From Mycocentrospora acerina (Eukaryota > Ascomycota > Dothideomycetes > Pleosporales), in NCBI GenBank assembly GCA_022701365.1, contig JAKUHH010000072.1, positions 558,001 through 622,000 of the forward strand: a DNA stretch of 64,000 bases. The letters run 5' to 3'. Under the pieces are notes generated by a model, which searched no databases, was not told where the DNA came from, and saw nothing but the letters and a program-made list of their open reading frames with translations. How positions within the stretch are numbered: the stretch's first letter is position 1; every line of letters starts with the position of its first letter. Positions 1-12,364 of the stretch are shown here, piece by piece. A program made the position numbers and the translations under genes.

Positions 1-709
1 ACTCGTGGTACTCTAATTTGCAATTCCTACTCAGCAGGATGGTCCATCATCAGGGGAGAAAATAGACAAATAAGAAAGATGAATAGTTTAATGTTGCGTC
101 TACACAACATCACACTACACTTCGCTTTCACTGCTCAACCAGCTAAACAACGTTGTGTGATGGAAATCCTGACGCGGAATGAAGGAACAGCTACCACACA
201 AACGACTCCATCATCAAGAGCCATGACACTAGGCAAGACGCACCAACCCACCAGCAAAACACAGTGAATCAATAGAACAGCACAGTAACGTATTGACATT
301 TTTTTCCGCACCTCCGCACTAACCTCCCTTGACTGACCGACCAACCTCCCAATCTCGCTGTACAAGTCTTCCCGCTCCATCACCCACGGAGCCAGCCAAA
401 GAAACGCCAGAACCATGCTTTCAAACGCCATACTTTCTCAGTCTCCCTCTCTCGAGAAAGAAAAAATAGGAGAGAAGGAAAGAAAGAAAGAAAGAAGGAG
501 AAAAAAAAGAACAAAACAGAAAAAAGGTAGAGCATTATTTCTCCACTCCCCCATCTCCCTCGAGGGGGGGCGGGGACCGACCGATTGTCTTCCAGCCTAA
601 ACATACACGACACCACATCGCCCCTATTGGCTTTTGTCCACTCACTCCCTCCCTCACTCACTCACAAACACACACATATGTATATATATTCATCCACTCC
701 ATCCCACGC
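1..709. other. Left edge and 3' flank of eIF5B, no gene seen
   Basis: No convincing coding region. The stretch holds the downstream flank of the leftward eIF5B gene. Near 440-530 there is a strongly purine-rich tract with a GAAA microsatellite (about 477-500), and near 655-690 CA/TA-rich simple sequence. Open frames here are short and biased by the simple sequence. Confidence 0.6.
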
Positions 710-3700
710 TCAAACAATATCAAACAGCTTCTTCAGCTCCATAATAAGCTTCCACTCCTCCTGGCTGACATCGTTGCGGAAAAACTCCTTGAGCGTGTCG
801 ATACTCTTGCGGCTAATAGCCGAGTAGAGGGTGTCGTTTTCCTCGAGATGGCGGCCATACATGGGCTGGTTGGGGCCTTCGATTTTGACGGCGACGGAGG
901 GCTGACCGCGCTTGCAGACTTGGATTTGCTTGTGGTCGCGCTCAATAGATGTACTGTTTTCTAGTATTAGTAGGGGTAAAATAGAAAAGAATACAAAAAA
1001 GGGGGGAGGGGGGCTTACACTCTCCCGAGGTGGACAATCTCCTTGACACCAGTGATGGGGTTCTTCTTGACTGCGCAAATGGGTGTTGTTATCTTGAGGC
1101 TGCCCTCGACGACGTCGATACCAACGACAATGGGGTCCTTCTTGTTGAAGACGGCAACGGGCTTCAAGATGCAAGGGAACACAGCCAGCATCTTCGACTC
1201 CTCCTTCCTCTGCTCCTCCAGCGTCTTCATATGCGCCGTGAACTTGTCAAACAAGTGGTAGATGATGTCGGCTTCGAAAATCTTGACACCAATCTCCTCA
1301 GCGTACGCCTTGGCGTCCTTGTCGACCTTGACGTCAAAGCACAGCATGACGGCAAACTCCTTGGCCTTTTCCAGCATGACACCTGCACGCAGGACATCCT
1401 TCTTGAAAACGGGACCAATGGAGATTGTGGAGACGGGAATCTTGGAAACGCGCAGGAACTCGAGCAAGGCTTCGAGAGACCCAAGCGTAGAGGCCTGGAC
1501 CGACACACCACGACCAGTCTTGGATACCTTGCTGAGCAAATGTGCGAGATCACCCATGACTTCGTCCATGAGGTCCTCCTCGTCGTCATTGGGACCAACG
1601 ACGAGCAGTCGCGAACCGGCAATGGCATGGTCGAGACCATCGGCGGCAATCTTGATACCCATGGCTGCCTTGACCTCCTTGTTGTGCACATACTGAGACT
1701 TGACTCGGAGTTCCTTCATCTCAGCAGGTGTGAGGAGCGCTCGAATGTTAGTGACGATAGGCTCTGGGTTACCACAAAGCACGATACGATCACCCTCGTG
1801 GAGAACACCGTTGTTAAGAATAACATCAATGGTCGTGCCGAGACCCTCAATGACCTTGACTTCGAGCACCGTGCACTCGACTTCGGAAAGGTACATGAGG
1901 TTGTTGGTGAGACGCTCTTGGGTGAGCTTGACAATGAGCTTGATCATGTCGGGAATACCCTCACCAGTGTGCGCAGAGGTTGGGCACACCGAGACGTACT
2001 TGGCCATGTTCTTGTTCTTGTGGAACAGCTCCGAGTTGAATCCCTGCTCGGCCAACTGGGTGCGTACAAACGTCCATCGCTCCTCAAACTCGGACTGGAC
2101 CGCCGCCTTCTGCAGGCTGAAACTGTCCTCGAAACCGTTGTTGTCAATCTTCTTCCACCCAAAGAGACGATCAATCTTGTTGAGGGCAACAATGAAGGGC
2201 GTCTTTCGGTCTCGCAGCAGCTTCATCGACTCGATAGTCTGGGGCTCAAGACCGTGCATGATATCGATGACCAGGATGGCAATGTTGCAGAGCGAGGAAC
2301 CGCGCGATCGGAGATTAGTGAAAGACTCGTGACCAGGCGTGTCGATGATGAGGAGACCGGGGACATTGAACACGAAAGAGTTGTCCTGGTTGACGACAGC
2401 AGTCTTCTTCTGGAGGGCCTCGACGGGGAAGTAGGTGGCACCAATCTGTTGCGTGATACCTCCAGCCTCGCCCTCCTGCACATTGGTCTGTCGAATCTTG
2501 TCGAGCAGCTTCGTCTTGCCGGTATCGACGTGACCAAGAATACAGCAAATGGGTGATCGCAGGTTGTCTTTTGAACGCGCTGCCAGGGCTTCCTCGTGGG
2601 CCTGCTTTCGTCGCTCAGCAGCGGCAGCCTTGCGGGCAGCCTCAGCTCGCTGTGTAGCAGTGCCCTGCTCATCTTCCGAAGAGTCGTCTTCGCTGTCGTC
2701 CTCGGAGTCAGAGTCAGAATCAGAGTCGTCGTCGTCCTTGGATTCAGCAGCCTTGGCCTCTTCTGCTGCCTTGGCCTCCTTGACCTTCTTCTCCGACGCC
2801 TTTCGCTCTTCCTCTTCGTCCGTGTCAACGTCCCAGCTGTCCTTGACGCCCTCCAGCTCATCAGCCTGGGCCTCCCAGTCATCGCCAGAGTCCTCGCCCT
2901 CTCCCTTCTTCTCCTCCGCGTTCAGTTTGGCCTTCTCGGCCTCAGCAGCGAGAGCAGCAGCCTGCTCGGCAAGCTTGAGCTCCTCGAGTTTCTTCGCAGC
3001 CTCGGCCGCTTCCCGAGCCTCCTTCTCCTTCTGCTCCTGGGCCTGCTTCTTCCTCTTCTTGCGGTCGTCGTAGACTGGCTTCTTCTTCTCATCAGCCTCG
3101 TCGTCAAACGCAGCAACGGTCGTGTTGCCGCTCTCGAGCAGCTGCTTCAGTCGAAGTTCGTTCTTGGCCTTGGCCTCCTTCTGGGCCTTGGTCAGGTATT
3201 TGCCCTCCTTCTTCAGCTGCTCAATCTTCTCCTTCTCGCGCTGCTTCTTGAGCGCCTTGGCCTCTTCTTTCCGCTTGGCCTCTTCGGCAAACTCCCTCTC
3301 CTCGGCCTCGACCCTGGCCCTCTCTTCAGCAGCGATGCGCGCCGCCTCCTCCTCCCTCTTCTTGCGCTCCTCTTGCTGCTTCTGGAGCGCGGCGAGGGCA
3401 CCGCTGACCTTCTTCTTCTTGCCGCCTGCAGCAGGCTCGGCGGGCGCAGATGCCGCGGGCGCAGCTGCGACCTCAGGCTTCACTTCGGCAGCCTTTGCGG
3501 GCTCAGCCTTTGCGGGAGCACTGCCCTTCTTCTTTGCAGCCTAGAACAAGAATTGGTCGTCAGTTACCACATCACACAACACCACACTACAGAGTAGTCG
3601 CCAGAGCGCGTGCAAGACATACCAGCTCCTTTTTCCGCTGCTTCTCCTTCTCCTTCTTCTCGCGTTCCTTCTCCGCCTTGGTCTTCACGCGCGACCCATC

Positions 3701-4087
3701 ATCTGCATTCTCCTCCTTGGGCTCTTCTGCCTTGGCCGCCGCAGCAGCCGCTCCACCCTTGCCCTTCTTCTTGCCATAGTTGCCAGCAAAGACATCCTCG
3801 TCGTCGTCGTCAAAGGTGCCCTCCTGCGGGGCCTTGCTCTCGAGGTCCACGGCCGCATCTTCGGCTGGGGGATCCTCGCCCTCGACCTCGGTATTTGCGC
3901 CCTTCTTGTTCTTCTTCTTGCCGCGTCGCTGCAGCGCAGTCATCAGGCCGCCGCCCAGCGAGTCATCCTCGGCGGCAGCTTCCTCGGCGGCGGGCTCGGC
4001 GGGGGCCTCCTGCGGCACAATGGACTCGCCCAGCTCGGCCTCCCAGTCGTCGTTCTGCGCCTTCTTCTTTCCCTTCTTGGGCGGCAT
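710..4087 (-). CDS. eIF5B: Eukaryotic translation initiation factor 5B (IF2-type GTPase)
   Basis: Cytosolic GTPase that promotes ribosomal subunit joining at the end of initiation. Three exons: 4087-3623, 3540-1019 and 953-710, giving 1076 residues. The last junction restores the family sequence GRVTSIERDHK, and the CAG acceptor at 954-956 leads into it. The N-terminal 400 or so residues are a Lys/Glu/Ala-rich charged coiled-coil-like extension with an acidic Asp/Ser run, as in other eIF5B proteins. The G domain follows with G1 GHVDTGKT (about residue 489), G3 DTPGHE (about 559) and G4 NKID (about 609), then the beta-barrel and IF2-like domains. Length fits the family (about 1000-1200). The start has the lysine-rich opening MPPKKGKKK. 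A 508-codon open frame on the opposite strand is a codon-bias shadow. Confidence 0.97.
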
Positions 4088-4893
4088 GGTGGCGGCGATG
4101 TGTGGTGTCGAGGGGGAGAGTTGGCGAGAAGCCCAAAAACTCGTCAGTGTCCAAGGACGGCGCTGTGGAGTCGGGTGGCGGGGTCGATCAAATCAAATGG
4201 ATCGAATGAGAGTCGACGGTGGCGGGCGCAGTGCGCGAGACTAGGCAGGGAAGCCGTGTGAGTCAAAGCTGAGCCAGTAAAGGCCTCGATCCAGCAAGAG
4301 AGTGACGGGGGTCGAGTGTGCGAGGCAAACGCACACAGCTTGTCGAAATTCAAGTTGCCATTGTTGCCGTGTGGCGTTGCTCCAATGGTGGGGTAGCCAA
4401 GACTCGATTCCCCTGCAAAGTGCGCCGCCGCCATGAAGGGACGGCAGGGTCAATCAGGAAGAAGAAAATGGCAAATGGACAAGGTGAAGCGTCACGACGA
4501 CTCGCACGAGCAAGTAGAAAAGACGCACATGTTACTATCCGTTTGATTGTGTAGCTACCTCAACTTGTCACCCTGCGGCCTAATTCTACCCTTCATAGTT
4601 TTTGGACCCCATCAATATACAAAAAAGGGGCCAGCTGCTACTCCCATGGAAACTCAAATGAGTCTCCCATTCAGAACGCCGGAACAGCCTCAAAAAACGC
4701 CCCGACCTCGATAATAAACATGCTATGCTATCAAGAGCGAATTAAATAGTGCTAAGCGTACGAGACACATGCGTCTCAAACTAACCCGAAAAGACGACGG
4801 TATGGACAAGACACTGAATAATGCAAGACTTGGTCACGCACAGATTCGTTCAACATCGCCCAGAGGGCCAAGGAGAGCACATCCTCGAGAGCC
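4088..4893. other. Intergenic: eIF5B promoter and chsV 3' flank
   Basis: Separates two leftward genes. It should contain the eIF5B promoter and 5' leader (near 4088-4450) and the class V chitin synthase 3' UTR (near 4600-4893). Short frames here show no protein-like composition. Confidence 0.5.
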
Positions 4894-7800
4894 CTATCCC
4901 TGGGAAAGCAAATGCTCAACGGACTGGCCGATAAAGTGCTTCTTGAGTGTCAAATCACATTGGAAACTGGAAAAATTATTAGTCAAACGCACAATAGTCA
5001 ATATATCAACAATAACTTACTAGGCTTCCAATTCAGACTTGACAGATTTCTTGGTGACGGTCATGAGATCCGAACTTCCAAGAATGACCTTGATCTGGTT
5101 CAGGAGCTGGTCGTCGCTGGGCAGATTTGCCATCTCCATGCTGTCGTTGTAGCCATATCCGCTCTGGGCGAGGCTCATCCGCGACTGGCTACCGTAACGC
5201 ATAGGGTCAAGATGCGACATGGCACGCGACGGTGCCATACCCCCGTATTCCGAACCAGCCACTGAAGCATTTGCGTATGGCTTCTTTGTGGCATAGGTGA
5301 AGCCAGACATTTCCGAGCGATCGTCTCGGATCGTGTGCTGCTCCCACATCTCTGCTTGGTACTCCTCCCACCTCTTCTTGGGAATGCTGGCAGGGTCGAA
5401 TTTGCCTTCGTCAGACACAATGACTTTCTGTCCCGCTTCACCAGTGACAACACGAGTGTTACCCCAGGAGAAATCGTCCATGTGCCAGAAGGAGTACAGA
5501 GGAAGAGCAAATGAGAAGACGGGGATAGCGAGAATGTAGATGATCATCCATCCGAGCATTTCCCACCTGCGGCGAATAATAAAGATGATTGCCTGCAGAC
5601 CGTAGATCGCTACTAGAAGAATGATTGAGGTCATGGGAACACCAGTGTCGCCTGCAACGGCAAGATAGATGAGATATCCGATAAAGACGGGAATGGTTGG
5701 CTGGACGACGGTCGAAATCAAATCAACAAACACGATGAAGCGCATACTGAAGCAGCAGAAACCGCAAAGCTGTTGCAAAGGAATCAGTTCAACCAAGTTG
5801 TGCACTGTCGAGTTGATCCAGCGACGACGTTGCGACATGAAGACGGCCCAGCTGTCGGGGGCGACAGTCCAAGCCTTTGCTCGCATCGTGTACTTGGTCT
5901 TGTACTTGTTGTGATGTTTGAGTAACAGGGTTGTCAGGTAACGATCTTCTCCAAGGTGCAACAGATTCTTGTCGTGGAGAGTGTCCACTCGAACAACCTC
6001 GTACGCTTCTACAACTTCCTTGCTGACAAAAAGAGGCTTTCCAGTCTCGGATGCGCGGATACGGTACATGGTGAAACAACCAGGAAGACAGGTGACGGAT
6101 CCAAACAAACTTTCGAAAGCCTTGGTCAAGTTATGCGAGATGTAGTACTCGTACACTTGCATCATAGTGACAAACGACGATTTGGCGTTCTCAAGCGCTG
6201 TTTCTCCGCAAATGGCGAGCAAGCGGGTGTCGTAGAGGAAGGCAGCAACAAATCGAGTGGCCGAGTCAGGTGCAACGACCGTATCAGCGTCAATCTGCAG
6301 AAGAAACTCGTAAAAGGTGGGATTGACACCAATAATGTTCCGAATTTGATGATGCATCTCGAGTTCAAGCGGGCTCATGGGAAGATTGTAGTGTACGCGG
6401 TTCAAGAATCTCATCAGGATGATCTGAGAATCTCGCTTGCCTCGGTTACCAGGCTTAGATACCTCTGAAGGCTTGCCGACCTTGACCACGACTAGGAAAG
6501 GCACAATGTGACCTTGCACTTCGTAAAGACCCGAGTAGCATTTGCCCATGTTGTGCTGACGTTGACCTTCACCCAAACTTTCGAAGCTTAGTGGGTCAGG
6601 GTCAGTGGCCTCTGGAACACCAAGAATGTCAAGAACAATTCGAGGAGTGGGCTTGTCGTTGCCTTGTCCGATAATCATTCCATCGCAGATGATGAAGAGC
6701 AGTTTGCGTTTATCGTCATACTTCATCCTGGCCGCAGAGTCGATCGCACGACGAAGTGAATCCTCGTCTTCAGTATACGCAGGGATCGTGCAGATGATAA
6801 ACTTGTCAATGTTTTCAGGCATAGTCTTCCGAGTGAATTGAAGCGCGGCAAGGAACTTGACACCAATAATGGCGACCACAAGAATGGACAAGGCAAGAAG
6901 GAAGTACGTGGCAAACTGACACTTTGTCGAGTTTCGAGTATCCACGTTGCCTACGTAGAAGAGCCGATCCAAGCAAGTCAACATGTCTTGCTTCTTGGCA
7001 GCGTCGAGGGAAAGCGCATCCCAGTATTTGCGAATGTCTTTTCCGGATTGATATTGAAAGATGGAAATAAGATCGGTGTTCATGAAGTTTGTGTTTGGGG
7101 TTTCCTCTGGCCTGGTATCATCGCCGACGGGATATTGAATATCACGACCTCCGGTGATGTACGAGGTAAGATCATACACTTTGTTGTCCATGTAAGCAAT
7201 CGAGTCACCCTTCTTGGCCAAGGTACTGAGATATTTTGGTGTGAATCCCACTCTGCCCTTCATGTAGTTTGCCTTCAAGAATGTCTGTTGCTCAAACCAC
7301 CAGTCCGGACGAGAGTCGTTCGTGAAATAACGGAAGTCATGGTATTGTGCGTTGAGATCGGTGGTACTAATCAGATTGGTACTGGATGTACTGTAGTTTG
7401 TAGTCCTGTAATCAAGTTTAACTCCTGGGTGGATTGTTCCATCGACTCCCCTGCACAGAGCTGACACTTGGACAGGGAACAAATTGGTAGCATCCTTGCC
7501 AGCGTACTTCTCCAGGCTTGACTGAGGAATAATCTTGGGGTAATGATGTGGCATGAAGTTATCGAGATTATACACAATGCCTCGCATTGCAATATAAGCC
7601 GAGTTACCATCCTTTCCGTCGTGAGAAGCGAGCTCAGAGCTGGAGTAAACGTGCTGACGAGGGCAGATCAACAAAGGAAAGCCAATCATGATAAAGATGA
7701 CAAGGGCGATGGAGAACCAGATGATCATGTTAATGGCCAACTTCTCGCGCCATGCAATTCGAACGTCTGGGCGCTTTATCCGTCCAACGGTTCTGATGAG

Positions 7801-10516
7801 GAAATCAGGAATGAACCATGTCAAAGCGTAGACAATGAACATCCATCGCTTCCGGCTGGGTTCGATTGGCAGCACGTCGACTTCCTCCATGTTTTTTTCA
7901 GCTGCCTTCTCGTCAATGACGTCGTGTTGTCCAACGCCATGGAACATGTCACCAGTGACGCCCGATGGCGCTTCTGAGCGGGCATCGGCGTCTTTGCTGC
8001 CAAAGTAGGCACCGCTCTTATCATTGTAGTATTCACCTGGTGATGGCGAGAGAAGTCCAGCGCGCGAATCACCAAATCCTCGGTTAGCATCCGGTGTAAG
8101 AAGATTGTCTTCGGAGCCAGCAAATCCACGAGCGGTTGGAGTGATGTCTGTAATGTTGGCTATCTCAAACCAGCATCTCTCGCTGAGGAAAACGCCGGTT
8201 GCACCAACACGGATTTCGTTCTCCCGCCATGGCTTACTGTCCAAGACCATCTCCGCCTTTTCTCTGTCGCTTCCGACAATTGCTGTATCAGCCTGGGCTA
8301 GGCCTAGGAACTCCGCAAAGGGTAGGAAGATGCTGTAGTCGGCAGCACGAAGGCGATTGCTGATCTCGGCGATACCAAGGGCTTGTACCTGAGTACGAAC
8401 ACACTTGACGTCAAACTGATTGGCGATTCGCCGGTCGTTGGGCTTCAAGCAAAAGACATAGTAAGGGTTCGCCTTACGCATAGAAGACTCTATAGTCTTC
8501 AATGCGCTAACAAACTGGGAAGCAGCGCCAGTTTGCTTGTTGGAATCACCACCCTTCTTCGGGTTAGAGACGGTGCTTTCTGTTTCACTAATACCGTCAT
8601 CGTCAAAGACGTTCAACTGACGACCAAATCGACCAGTCTTCTCTGCCCCACGTCGTGCCATACTAGGCATTCTGGAGGGCTTAGAGCTGACAGACGCCTG
8701 GACGATTGCAGTCTTCTCCTTCGGATGAGAGATCTTGTGCAGGGCATCCTGTTCAAACAGTTGCTCGACAAACGAGGCCTGAGCAGACTTCAAGATATGC
8801 ATCATGTCTCCAGAGATGAGCTCTGCGTTTTCCTCGAGAATGCCCTCCACACTGTAATCGACATCACCACCGTAGTGTCGAACGGTGAATGATGTTGATG
8901 TGTTGGGAGTCGGGAAGTTGCTGCCAGGCTGAACGACAGTAAGGCTTCCGGGCAGAATCGACGAGTTCTTTCCATCGAATCGTCTGCGAATCGCGTCTAA
9001 GAACTGCAAGTCGGTTTTGCCACGACGCATTTGGTCATCAAGAATGCTCAAAAGACCATTTCCTGACTTCAAAAGTCCAGTCTTTGCCTCGGTGTTGTCA
9101 AAGAAGTTCATTGGTGGGATGCTAATGTCTTCTGCCTCCATCTCTTGCATCTGTCGCTTGAAAAAGCTCTCTTGGCAAAAGTGGATGAGCGACTCGTTGG
9201 CTGCGTTGTTGAGTAGCTGATCCAGCGATGAGCCTGTAGCAGCAGAGGGAGCAAAACCAGGGAAGTCAACGAGAGAGATTGTGTTGGACACCTGGTCAGG
9301 GAGAACAGAAATTCTCGAGTTGATCTGCTCCATGATGTATGTGACAAGCAGAGAGTATAGGGCTCGAGCAAGCTCGTCTGCGTTTGCGCGAGCGCCCTTG
9401 GGGTCCAACATGACCGTGACACGCTCTCTGTACAGAGTTTTCGACTTGTATCGCAGACTTTGCTCAAGATCAGAGATGCTAACACCCAAAAACTGGGCGA
9501 TTGGTACTAGAGTGTCTTTGTTCTTGACAACCGTGATTGAATCACCACCCTCGTGCGAGTATCCTCCGCTGTCGTTGGCACCAACTGTTGTGTCCTGTCC
9601 GGTCTCAAATTCAAGCTGGCCAATGTGGAGAATAGTTGCCAAAACCTCACAGATGCCTGCGATGGTGTCCCTTCCAAATTCAAGCTTGCGGAGGGCCGCT
9701 TTAAAGTCTTGGAATCCCTTGGGGTCGTCGATGCCAACTTTGAGCTGCGTCGGATGGCCGAGATAACGCCACCTCTTGTTCGCTCCGATCGATGTCCGGT
9801 TGCCTGCTGTGTCGCTTGCGGCTACGTCGAGATATAGATGCTTCCTCTCAGCCGGGCTGGTACCAGCGAGAAGGTAGTACAGGATGTGGTAGTTGCGCTC
9901 TCCCGTTGGGACGGCGGCAATTCTGCTCCGCTCGAGGCGGTGCCCAAGGAACTGTGCGCCGAGTAGAGTGGCATGGTGGGAGGTGGAGGTATCGTACTGG
10001 AGCTCGAGCAGAAGTCCAGACTTGGAAGCAATCGGTGTTGTGAGAGCCTTGGCAGTCGTCAGGGCATCGAAGACGAAGTTGGCGTGCTCAATCTTCTTGG
10101 AGAGTGGCGTTGCCGAGAAGGAAAGCAACGACCTCAGCATGTGTCCGCGGATAGTCGTCTTTCCAGCGCCAGATTCGCCCCTGCCATGGGTTAGTTCTTT
10201 GTGAACGTGGAAACGTGAGAAACGGTGCTACGAACAAGAATATAATGGCCTGGTCCTCGGATCGCTGTCCAAGACGGTTGTAAGCCCTCTGGACGAGGTC
10301 TTCGGAAAACTGGTGGGCGCTTCCATCCTTGCCACCATCCACGCCGCGGCTGGCGTCTTTGAATGTGTTGAAGGCGACGAGGGCGTGCGACGAGAGGGTT
10401 GCGATGGGCAACTGCGCATGGTACCGGCTGGCGAGGGCTGATGTGATGCCGTTCTCATTCTGCTGGTGCTGCGGCAGCGCCGTCAGCGATGGTTGCTGAA
10501 GAACGTTGGAAGACAT
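4894..10516 (-). CDS. csmA: Class V chitin synthase with N-terminal myosin motor domain
   Basis: Makes cell-wall chitin from UDP-GlcNAc at hyphal tips and septa; membrane protein. Exons 10516-10236, 10180-5021 and 4966-4894 give 1837 residues. Order: myosin motor-like domain with intact P-loop GESGAGKTT (about 95-103) and LVDFPGF further on; transmembrane pair; cytochrome-b5-like region (from about 935); chitin synthase domain with IPAYTEDEDS (about 1215), DADT (about 1393), EDRYLT (about 1505) and QRRRW (about 1545); transmembrane cluster; DEK-type C-terminal domain. The first intron (10181-10235) interrupts the codon just before the P-loop. The apparent TAG at 5020-5022 straddles a GTAAGT donor. 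Splicing to 4966 adds 24 residues, ending in HLLSQG, which complete the DEK-like tail. It is divergently arranged with the class VII gene. Class is assigned from domain order and the P-loop. Confidence 0.96.
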
Positions 10517-12364
10517 TGTCGGCAGACGCGTCCCGGTGGGAGCGTTGAGCGAGTGTGGACGTCAAGCAGACGTGGGCTTATTGCCAAAGGGCAGCTGTAC
10601 GCCAATGCGAGACGTGATGAGGCGTGTCGTTGTTATGGTTGGACGTCTGAGGTGCAGGCGTCGGGAAGAATATGGGCGTGCAGCAAGCTGCCAGAACCGT
10701 CACGAGAGCAAATTACTATCAGCGAGTGTATTAGAAGGATACAAACCAAAGAAAAGTAATTGAGTCGAAGCCGTTGACTGCGTTCAAAGGGGTCGAGTGC
10801 TCGGTGTCCAAAATGATGGGGCTATTGCATGTGCTAGCGCGGTTCTCTCAGCCTTCGTCCGCCGCGCCTGGTCTGTGTTGACGGGGAGACCAGGGCTGCA
10901 GAAAAGGAGGGTTTCAAAAATAGATTCGATACAGAGGAGAGTGCTAATGGGGTGTACTGGGTCCCGTGCATCGCCGGGCTCCACTGCTTATTCATAGCAT
11001 CGTCTGACGGAAGGGTTGGGTGGGAACAGCGCGCTCAACGGCCAGGCGCTGGATGGGTGCACTCGCACGCGGGAGCACAAGCAAGCACAAGACAACACAA
11101 CGCCATACAGCTCAGTACAAAACACGACAGGCCAGTACATGCCGGCGCCATTCCCCTGCTGGCTCCGGCGTGGAGCTGCTGGAAGGCGACCCGCAGCGAG
11201 CCTAGCGACTGGTCTTTGCAGCTCTGGGGTATTGCTTCACAACTTCAATGCGAGTGGCGATGTTATTTTATCGATTGCGTGTTCCCTTGGCGTCGAGAAC
11301 ACGAGAAGCCCAACGCTGGTGCAGCAGTTGGCAGGTTCTTTTTTAGCCGTTCTGTGGACTTAAGGGCTGCCCAGAGCCTCCCATGTCAGCGGTCAGGTGT
11401 GTAATGGATACGACAAGACCTTGTTGAGTGCCCGGGTGAGGGGTTCCTTTTGGAAATGGCTGTGGAACACTGAAGCGGACCAAGGAGGGGGCTCTGGTGG
11501 TCGACGTCAGCAATAGTCTTGCCTCTCCTGGGCGCGAATAGCCATGGCTGATTTCAAAGACAATTAATATGACCAAATCAAGGGGGAAGCACCAATGCGC
11601 GTGGAATGATGTGCGGATGTGCGGTTTCATTCCTGTGGTCAGATCCCTGCGTGCATCCGCCCACTGCGGCAGAAAACAGTCGTTCCTGTGCAGCTCTCAT
11701 GCCATGGGCGCGGGCAACAGGCTACAGGCTACAGGCGACAGACCACGGCGCAGACCACGGCGCAGACCACGGCGTGGAGCGACACTCGCTGAGGCCGTCA
11801 AGAGCGGGCTGCCTGTAGCTCGGCGTTGAAGAATTATGTCCAGCCTAAAAATAGGGGAACGCCATGCCCGCTGCAATAGCGCACGGGTTGTTCAATCGGA
11901 AAGGCGCCGGGGGAGTTAGTGGCGACGAAAAGAGCCCTCAGCGGCCCCGTCGCCCTGCCAAACCCCCCTAACGTTACAGACACACCAAGCCGGACTGGGG
12001 CTGCTAGCCTGCTGCCCCCGGCGCGCTGAGGGATGAAAGTCGTCGAGGGCAGACAAACACCATTGCTGCTTGATCTTCGACCGACGGGCTGTCTTGTGGT
12101 GACTGTTTTTCTTCGTCATCGTCGTCGTCGTCGTCGTCGTCTTCTTCTTCTACACAGTCGTTTAATACCACACCCTCGTTAGAACGGCCTTCCCGCCAGC
12201 CCAGCCAGCACAAAACCACCTAGTGCCGCCGTTTCCACGTTAACCATACGCCATCCATTGTTGCAAACACACTCGCTGTTGACCCTCACCACGCGTCTCT
12301 GCTTGGCCCGCAGACTTCACTCACCACACCCAACGGAAGGGGCCACCAGCCTCTGCCCGCAACC
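10517..12364. promoter_or_regulatory. Shared divergent promoter region of the class V and class VII chitin synthase genes
   Basis: This 1.85 kb region lies between the two divergent starts and holds no convincing gene. It must carry both promoters. Visible structure is a perfect triplicate of a 12-mer (11739-11774), a GTC-type microsatellite (about 12115-12141) next to pyrimidine-rich sequence, and short direct repeats of AGGCTAC just before the 12-mer array. Co-regulation of the two genes is an inference from the geometry. Confidence 0.6.
11739..11774. repeat. Three perfect tandem copies of a 12-mer
   Basis: The unit CAGACCACGGCG occurs three times without mismatch, directly preceded by repeated AGGCTAC/AGGCGAC. 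It lies about 590 bases upstream of the class VII chitin synthase start. It could be a protein-binding array or a simple replication-slippage product. Confidence 0.9.

Noticed and set aside
1030..2556. 508-codon open frame on the + strand
   Set aside because: It lies antisense to the GTPase part of eIF5B, which has clear family motifs. The frame is a by-product of codon bias and has no family features.
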